NCBI RefSeq assembly: GCF_004770475.1
Contig: NZ_RQHK01000003.1
Coordinates: 124,001 to 188,000 of the forward strand
DNA length: 64,000 nt
Reading direction: 5' to 3'
Source: Leptospira mtsangambouensis
GTDB lineage: Bacteria > Spirochaetota > Leptospiria > Leptospirales > Leptospiraceae
Under the pieces are notes generated by a model. That model searched no databases, was not told the DNA's origin, and worked only from the letters and a program-made list of their open reading frames with translations. This document shows positions 59,660 to 64,000 of the stretch, piece after piece. Numbering within the stretch: the stretch's first letter is position 1; each line of letters begins with the position of its first letter. Made by a program: the position numbers and the translations under genes.

Positions 59660-60949
59660 TTAGATTTCCTTTAGTGATTTTGTTATGATACTTAAGCCCT
59701 CTTTGACAATGGACTCTTCTGCAGTAATGGGAACAAGAATTCTAATGACGTTTCCATACACACCACAAGAGAGTAAAACAAGTCCATGTTCTAAGGCTTT
59801 GGCGGTTAGTTTTTTTGCTAAATCGGCAGAGGGTTTGTTTGCGTCTCCATTTTCAACAAGTTCGAAAGCAACCATAGCACCTAACCCGCGTATTTCGCCG
59901 ATGTGTGGATACGTTTTTTTGATTTCGTTTAGCTCAGAGACTAACAGTTTTCCGAGTTTGACCGACTTCTCTAAAATTCCTTCTTCTTCGATGAGATCCA
60001 TCACAGCAATTCCTGCGGCACAAGCGACCGGGTTTCCGGCATAGGTTCCGCCAAGTCCCCCAGGTTCTACTGCATCCATAATGGAAGTTTTTCCAATCAC
60101 AGCAGAAAGAGGCATTCCTGCTGCAAGGGATTTTGCAGTCGTGATAAGATCTGGTTTGATTCCTGAATGTTCAATCGCAAAAAGTTTTCCTGTTCTTGCA
60201 AAACCTGACTGTACTTCATCGGCAATGAGAAGGATTCCGTGTACATCACAAATGGCTCTTAGTTTTTTTAGAAAACTTGGAGAGGCAATATAGAATCCAC
60301 CTTCACCTTGCACAGGTTCAATGGCGATTGCCGCCACTCGAGAAGGATCAATGTCTGCTTTGAACAAATTGTTTAGGGCTTTGATAGAGTCGTCTTCTGT
60401 CACACCATGGTATTCCATAGGAAAAGGAATGTGGTAAACATCGCTCGCAAAGGGACCAAATCCTTTTTTATAAGGAACTACTTTTCCTGTGAGGGCAAGT
60501 GCCATCATGGTTCGTCCATGAAATCCACCAAGAAAACTAATGATTCCAGGTCGTCCTGTGGCTGCTCTTGCAATTTTCACTGCGTTTTCTAGAGCTTCGG
60601 CTCCGGAAGAAAAAAGGATGGTTTTGGCTCCTCCATCAATGGGTGCTTTTGCATTTAGTTTTTCTGCAAGAACGATATAAGGTTCATAAGGCATAATTTG
60701 GAAAGCAGTGTGAAGCACTTGGTCCACTTGTTTGTGGATGGCAGCAACCACTTTCGGATGGCAGTGACCTGTGTTTTGGACACCAATTCCACCCCCAAAG
60801 TCAATGAACCGTTTTCCTTCGATATCCCAAATTTCTGCATTTTTTGCCTTTTCAGCAAACACTGGATAGGCGGTTGTAACACCTCTCGGAACGTTTGCAA
60901 GTCTTCTTTCCCATAGAGTTTGGTTAGTTTGTTTTTGATTGCCCGTCAT
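59660..60949 (-). CDS. gabT: 4-aminobutyrate transaminase
   Basis: GabT moves the amino group of GABA to 2-oxoglutarate, giving succinate semialdehyde. The 429-residue class III PLP aminotransferase has SSGAEALENAVKIARAATG, the FHGRT loop, ADEVQSG (Asp binding PLP) and the Schiff-base Lys in TTAKSLAAGMP. GGTYAGNPVAC follows. The start overlaps the gabD stop by four bases. It may also accept putrescine-type amines; no other putrescine transaminase is seen here. Confidence 0.93.
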   Translation of the reverse strand: MTGNQKQTNQTLWERRLANVPRGVTTAYPVFAEKAKNAEIWDIEGKRFIDFGGGIGVQNTGHCHPKVVAAIHKQVDQVLHTAFQIMPYEPYIVLAEKLNAKAPIDGGAKTILFSSGAEALENAVKIARAATGRPGIISFLGGFHGRTMMALALTGKVVPYKKGFGPFASDVYHIPFPMEYHGVTEDDSIKALNNLFKADIDPSRVAAIAIEPVQGEGGFYIASPSFLKKLRAICDVHGILLIADEVQSGFARTGKLFAIEHSGIKPDLITTAKSLAAGMPLSAVIGKTSIMDAVEPGGLGGTYAGNPVACAAGIAVMDLIEEEGILEKSVKLGKLLVSELNEIKKTYPHIGEIRGLGAMVAFELVENGDANKPSADLAKKLTAKALEHGLVLLSCGVYGNVIRILVPITAEESIVKEGLSIITKSLKEI

Positions 60950-62403
60950 GTGATTCCTCCGAGGCAGAGATATTTGGTTACTGTATAATCATCGAGTCCG
61001 TATTTAGAACCTTCGCGTCCCATTCCAGAAAATTTGACACCACCGAAGGGAACTTGTTCCGAAGAAATGAGTCCTTCGTTAATTCCCACCATTCCGTATT
61101 CTAGTTGTTCGGCGACTCTAAAAAGTCTAGCCATGTCTTTTGTATACAAATAGGAAGCGAGTCCAAAGTCTGTGTCATTGGCTAATTGGATGGCTTCTTC
61201 TTCTGTTTGGAAGGTTTGGATACAAGAGACTGGACCAAAGGTTTCTTCTTTTGTGACAACCATGGAAGAGTTTACGGGATAAAGCACAGTAGGTTCAAAA
61301 AAATTACCACCCAGAACATGTTCTTTCCCGCCAGTGAGAATTTTTGCACCTTTTGAAAGAGCATCGGAAATATGAGATTTTACTTTTTCGAGAGCCGCAT
61401 CGTTTATGAGTGGGCCTTGTTGTGCGTTCGGTTCCATTCCATTGGCAACCACTAGCTCCTTGGCCTTGTCTGCCAATTTTTTTGCAAACACTTCAGCGAC
61501 GGATGCCTGGACAAGAAAACGATTCACACAAACACAAGTTTGTCCTGTATTTCTATATTTAGAAAGCATGGCACCTTTCACGGCCTCATCCATGTCGGCA
61601 TCTTCAAAAACAATAAATGGTGCATTCCCACCTAACTCGAGTGAGAGTTTTTTTAAAGTGGCAGCAGACTTTTCCATTAAATAAATCCCGGTTTTTGTGG
61701 AACCAGTGAAACTCAGTTTACGAACTTCTTTACTTTCTAAAATGGCTTTTCCAATTGCAATTGGGTCACCAACTAACACATTCCAGACGCCTTTGGGAAG
61801 GCCAGCTCGTTCTGCAAGTACTACCATTGCCAAAGCAGAGTAGGGTGTGAGTTCGGCCGGTTTTGAAACCACAGTGCAACCTGCGGCGAGTGCCGGTGCT
61901 ACTTTTCTGGCAAGCATAGCTGCTGGAAAATTCCAAGGTGTAATGGTTCCCACCACACCAATCGGTTCTTTTAAAACAAGGATTCTTGTGTCCTTTCTGT
62001 GAGATGGAATGATATCTCCATAAGACCGTTTTGCTTCTTCACCGAACCATTCGATGTACGATGCAGCATAGGCAATTTCCCCCCTAGCTTCTGTTAGTGG
62101 CTTCCCTTGTTCTTGTGTCATGATAAGAGCCAAATCTTCTTGGTTATCCAACATGAGTTGGAACCATTTGCGTAATATTCCTGCTCTTTCTTTGGCTGGT
62201 CGTGATTTCCAATCAGAGAGTGCTTTCTTTGCTGATAAGATGGCACTTGCTGCATCTTTTTCTGTGGAATGCGGAATGTTTCCGATGACTTCACCGTTTG
62301 CGGGGTTATGTACTAAAATTTCTTTTTTGTTTTCTGCAGGGCACCAAACCCCACCTATGAAGTTTTCTTGTCGAAAAAGGTCTTTGTCTTTGATGTATTT
62401 CAT
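60946..62403 (-). CDS. gabD: Succinate-semialdehyde dehydrogenase
   Basis: GabD oxidises succinate semialdehyde to succinate with NAD(P). The 485-residue protein has TPWNFPAAMLARKVAPALAAGC, the FTGSTKTG loop, Glu in LELGGNAPFIVFEDAD and the active Cys in YRNTGQTCVCVNR. Length and motifs match GabD. It is the first gene of the gabD-gabT-patD operon and is divergent from the ABC uptake genes across a 138-base gap. Confidence 0.94.
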   Translation of the reverse strand: MKYIKDKDLFRQENFIGGVWCPAENKKEILVHNPANGEVIGNIPHSTEKDAASAILSAKKALSDWKSRPAKERAGILRKWFQLMLDNQEDLALIMTQEQGKPLTEARGEIAYAASYIEWFGEEAKRSYGDIIPSHRKDTRILVLKEPIGVVGTITPWNFPAAMLARKVAPALAAGCTVVSKPAELTPYSALAMVVLAERAGLPKGVWNVLVGDPIAIGKAILESKEVRKLSFTGSTKTGIYLMEKSAATLKKLSLELGGNAPFIVFEDADMDEAVKGAMLSKYRNTGQTCVCVNRFLVQASVAEVFAKKLADKAKELVVANGMEPNAQQGPLINDAALEKVKSHISDALSKGAKILTGGKEHVLGGNFFEPTVLYPVNSSMVVTKEETFGPVSCIQTFQTEEEAIQLANDTDFGLASYLYTKDMARLFRVAEQLEYGMVGINEGLISSEQVPFGGVKFSGMGREGSKYGLDDYTVTKYLCLGGIT

Positions 62404-62541
62404 ACGAAACCTGTGCTTTCATCGAAATCCCACCGCAGAAAAATTCCTACCTTTTTTTTGAAAACCTAGGAAGTGGTTGCTTAATTTTGAATTGTTGGTA
62501 TCTAATTCCTGACATAAGTAAAACCAGGAGCACATAGGTTT

Positions 62542-63711
62542 ATGAAATTCGATTCATACAAACGAGTGATTTCTTCTGTTGCAGTTCTCTCAATCGCATT
62601 TGCGGTTGCCTGCGGCAAAAAAGAAACAAAGGTTTCCGAAATCGGACAAGGCGAAGGAGAAGTTTCCATCGTTGCTTGGCCGGGGTACATTGAACGTGGT
62701 GAAACAGACAAAGGATATGACTGGGTCACTGAATTTGAAAAAAGTTCTGGCTGTAAAGTAAATGTAAAAACTGCCGCTACATCTGATGAGATGGTAGCAC
62801 TCATGAATGAAGGTGGATTTGATCTAGTGACTGCATCTGGTGATGCATCGTTACGTTTGGTTGCTGGTGGAAAAGTGCAAGAAATCAATACAGACCTTAT
62901 CCCTAGTTGGAAAAACGTAGATTCCCGTTTGCAAAATGCTCCTTGGCATACTGTAGAAGGGAAACATTACGGTGTTCCTTATCAATGGGGTCCAAACGTT
63001 CTTATGTACAATACAAAAGTTTTCAAAAAAGCACCAACTAGTTGGAATGTTGTTTTTGAAGAACAAGTTTTAGCTGATGGAAAATCAAACAAAGGTCGTG
63101 TACAAGCGTTTGATGGTCCAATCTACATTGCTGATGCGGCTTTGTATTTAAAACAAGCAAAACCAGAACTCGGAATCCAAGATCCTTACGAATTGGATGA
63201 AAAACAATATGCTGCTGTCATCGAATTATTAAAAAAACAAAGACAACTCGTTCCAAAGTATTGGCATGATGCAATGGTCCAAGTGGATGACTTTAAAAAA
63301 GAAGGACTAGTTGCTTCTTCTACATGGCCATTCCAAGTAAACTTACTTGTTGGTGAAAAACAACCAGTAGCTTCTATTGTTCCAAAAGAAGGTGCAACTG
63401 GTTGGGCAGATAGCACCATGCTTCATAAAGATTCCAAACACGTAAACTGTGCTTACAAATGGTTAGAACATTCACTTTCTGCAAAAGTACAAGGTGATCT
63501 TGCTTCTTGGTTTGGATCAGTTCCTTCTGTTCCTTCTGCTTGTAAAGGGAATGCCCTTCTTGGTGATACAGGTTGTGCCATCAACGGATTCAATAACTTT
63601 GAAAAAATCTCTTTCTGGAGAACTCCAAAAGAAGATTGTTCCGGTGGAAGAAAATGTGTGCCTTATAAAAAATGGGCTGAAGACTATATTTCCATCATTG
63701 GAAGTAAATAA
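62542..63711 (+). CDS. Polyamine-type ABC substrate-binding lipoprotein
   Basis: This 389-residue protein of the PotD/PotF/YdcS type has a lipoprotein signal (SIAFAVACG) and a periplasmic two-lobe domain (SIVAWPGYIERG, PYQWGPNVLMYN, FDLVTASGDAS). It is the binding subunit of an ABC importer, probably for putrescine or a related amine. An AGGAG site lies 11 bases before the ATG. The gene order (binding protein, ATPase, and divergent GABA genes) resembles the E. coli ydcSTUV-patD arrangement. Confidence 0.85.
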   Translation: MKFDSYKRVISSVAVLSIAFAVACGKKETKVSEIGQGEGEVSIVAWPGYIERGETDKGYDWVTEFEKSSGCKVNVKTAATSDEMVALMNEGGFDLVTASGDASLRLVAGGKVQEINTDLIPSWKNVDSRLQNAPWHTVEGKHYGVPYQWGPNVLMYNTKVFKKAPTSWNVVFEEQVLADGKSNKGRVQAFDGPIYIADAALYLKQAKPELGIQDPYELDEKQYAAVIELLKKQRQLVPKYWHDAMVQVDDFKKEGLVASSTWPFQVNLLVGEKQPVASIVPKEGATGWADSTMLHKDSKHVNCAYKWLEHSLSAKVQGDLASWFGSVPSVPSACKGNALLGDTGCAINGFNNFEKISFWRTPKEDCSGGRKCVPYKKWAEDYISIIGSK

Positions 63712-63746
63712 GATCCTAACATTATAAAAGTTCTGAAGGAGAAGGA

Positions 63747-64000
63747 ATGGACCAAGTTTACGATGTTGAATTTCAAAATGTAACAAGGAAATTCGACCAA
63801 TTTATAGCGGTGGATGATGTCTCCTTCGGGATTAGAAAAGGTGAATTCTTTTCGATGTTAGGCCCTTCCGGGTCGGGAAAAACAACCTGTCTCCGTATGG
63901 TGGCAGGGTTTCAGGATACGACTTCAGGAAGGGTTCTTTTGGAAGGTGTTGATGTCACTGGCATCCCACCTTACAAAAGAAATGTGAACACTGTCTTTCA
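63747..64000 (+). CDS. ABC transporter ATPase, 3' end cut by window
   Basis: The first 84 residues of an ABC ATPase start at ATG 63747 after a strong AAGGAGAAGGA site. The Walker A reads GPSGSGKTT, and the Q-loop is just reached at the end of the window (a NVNTVF sequence). The [18 protein letters not shown] start is typical of PotA/YdcT importer ATPases. It is 35 bases downstream of the substrate-binding gene and clearly part of the same operon, which continues beyond 64000. Confidence 0.92.
   Translation, partial: MDQVYDVEFQNVTRKFDQFIAVDDVSFGIRKGEFFSMLGPSGSGKTTCLRMVAGFQDTTSGRVLLEGVDVTGIPPYKRNVNTVF

Noticed and set aside
58478..60293. Open frames of up to 237 residues antisense to patD and gabT
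   Set aside because: They lie wholly inside well-supported dehydrogenase and transaminase genes and have no recognisable domain; they are shadows of codon bias.
1..64000. tRNA, rRNA, CRISPR array, insertion sequence or prophage
   Set aside because: No cloverleaf-like segment, regularly spaced repeats, transposase or phage structural gene was found on reading both strands; intergenic gaps are short and mostly explained.

Overview
The window looks like chromosomal DNA of a spirochaete of the genus Leptospira, most likely a free-living (saprophytic) species. The reasons are an Ste14/LmtA-like lipid A phosphate methyltransferase, a DUF1577-type protein, OmpL47-type and FlaA-type surface or flagellar proteins, spirochaete-style long coiled-coil and small histone-fold proteins, many Leptospira-type lipoproteins, and AT-rich coding with frequent TTG/GTG starts. 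Genus and lifestyle are inferences from recognised families; no rRNA or other marker is present. Genes are densely packed. I see no tRNA, rRNA, insertion sequence, prophage or CRISPR array. The only gene-poor stretch over 300 bases is 38273-38699, and it holds a possible small membrane protein.

Layout. 1-3.1 kb: the end of an ABC-2 permease, then a minus-strand lipoprotein cluster (YHYH protein, MORN-repeat protein, SCO1/SenC protein). 3.1-11.5 kb: FKBP isomerase, a degenerate HepT-like protein, a DUF1577/PilZ-like protein, patatin-like lipase, a delta-60 beta-propeller lipoprotein, an OmpA-like fragment, a thioesterase and queG. 11.6-20.5 kb: an unbroken minus-strand run that reads acyltransferase, GHKL ATPase, ferritin-like protein, giant coiled-coil protein, bacterial histone, methionine aminopeptidase, then a recognisable promoter followed by a 43-residue Cys/His mini-protein, a response regulator, thiM and thiE. 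20.5-27.7 kb: lmtA-like gene, TIGR01777 epimerase, cytochrome c lipoprotein, STAS protein, a citrate-synthase homologue that has lost all three catalytic residues, and a 7TM-SpoIIE phosphatase.

27.8-36.3 kb is a respiratory block: two TPM-domain proteins, haem O synthase and haem A synthase on the minus strand, and divergently a 50-residue membrane protein, a SCO1 protein and the four subunits of a caa3-type cytochrome c oxidase, closed by a clear terminator. 36.3-45.1 kb: SpoIIE-TPR phosphatase, methyltransferase, SPOR-like protein, carD with a near-consensus promoter, PIN/TRAM protein, lnt and a Leptospira-type unknown. 45.2-57.4 kb: envelope proteins (FlaA-like, OmpL47-like, OmpA-like, TPR), comF, a second STAS gene, rdgB with a probable CTG start, an ABC-F ATPase, cheX and a PpiD-like chaperone. 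57.4-64 kb: a polyamine/GABA catabolic operon (aminobutyraldehyde dehydrogenase, GABA transaminase, succinate-semialdehyde dehydrogenase) divergent from a polyamine-type ABC uptake operon that runs off the end.

How the genes work together. The ctaA/ctaB, SCO and cox genes would build and haem-load one terminal oxidase. The uptake and catabolic genes at the right end would turn putrescine-type compounds into succinate. Two SpoIIE-type phosphatases, two STAS proteins and one GHKL ATPase are the parts of partner-switching signalling, though they are scattered. The points most worth a second look are the histone/coiled-coil gene pair, the active-site-less citrate synthase homologue, the YHYH-MORN-SCO cluster, the mini-proteins missed by length cut-offs, and the CTG-started rdgB.
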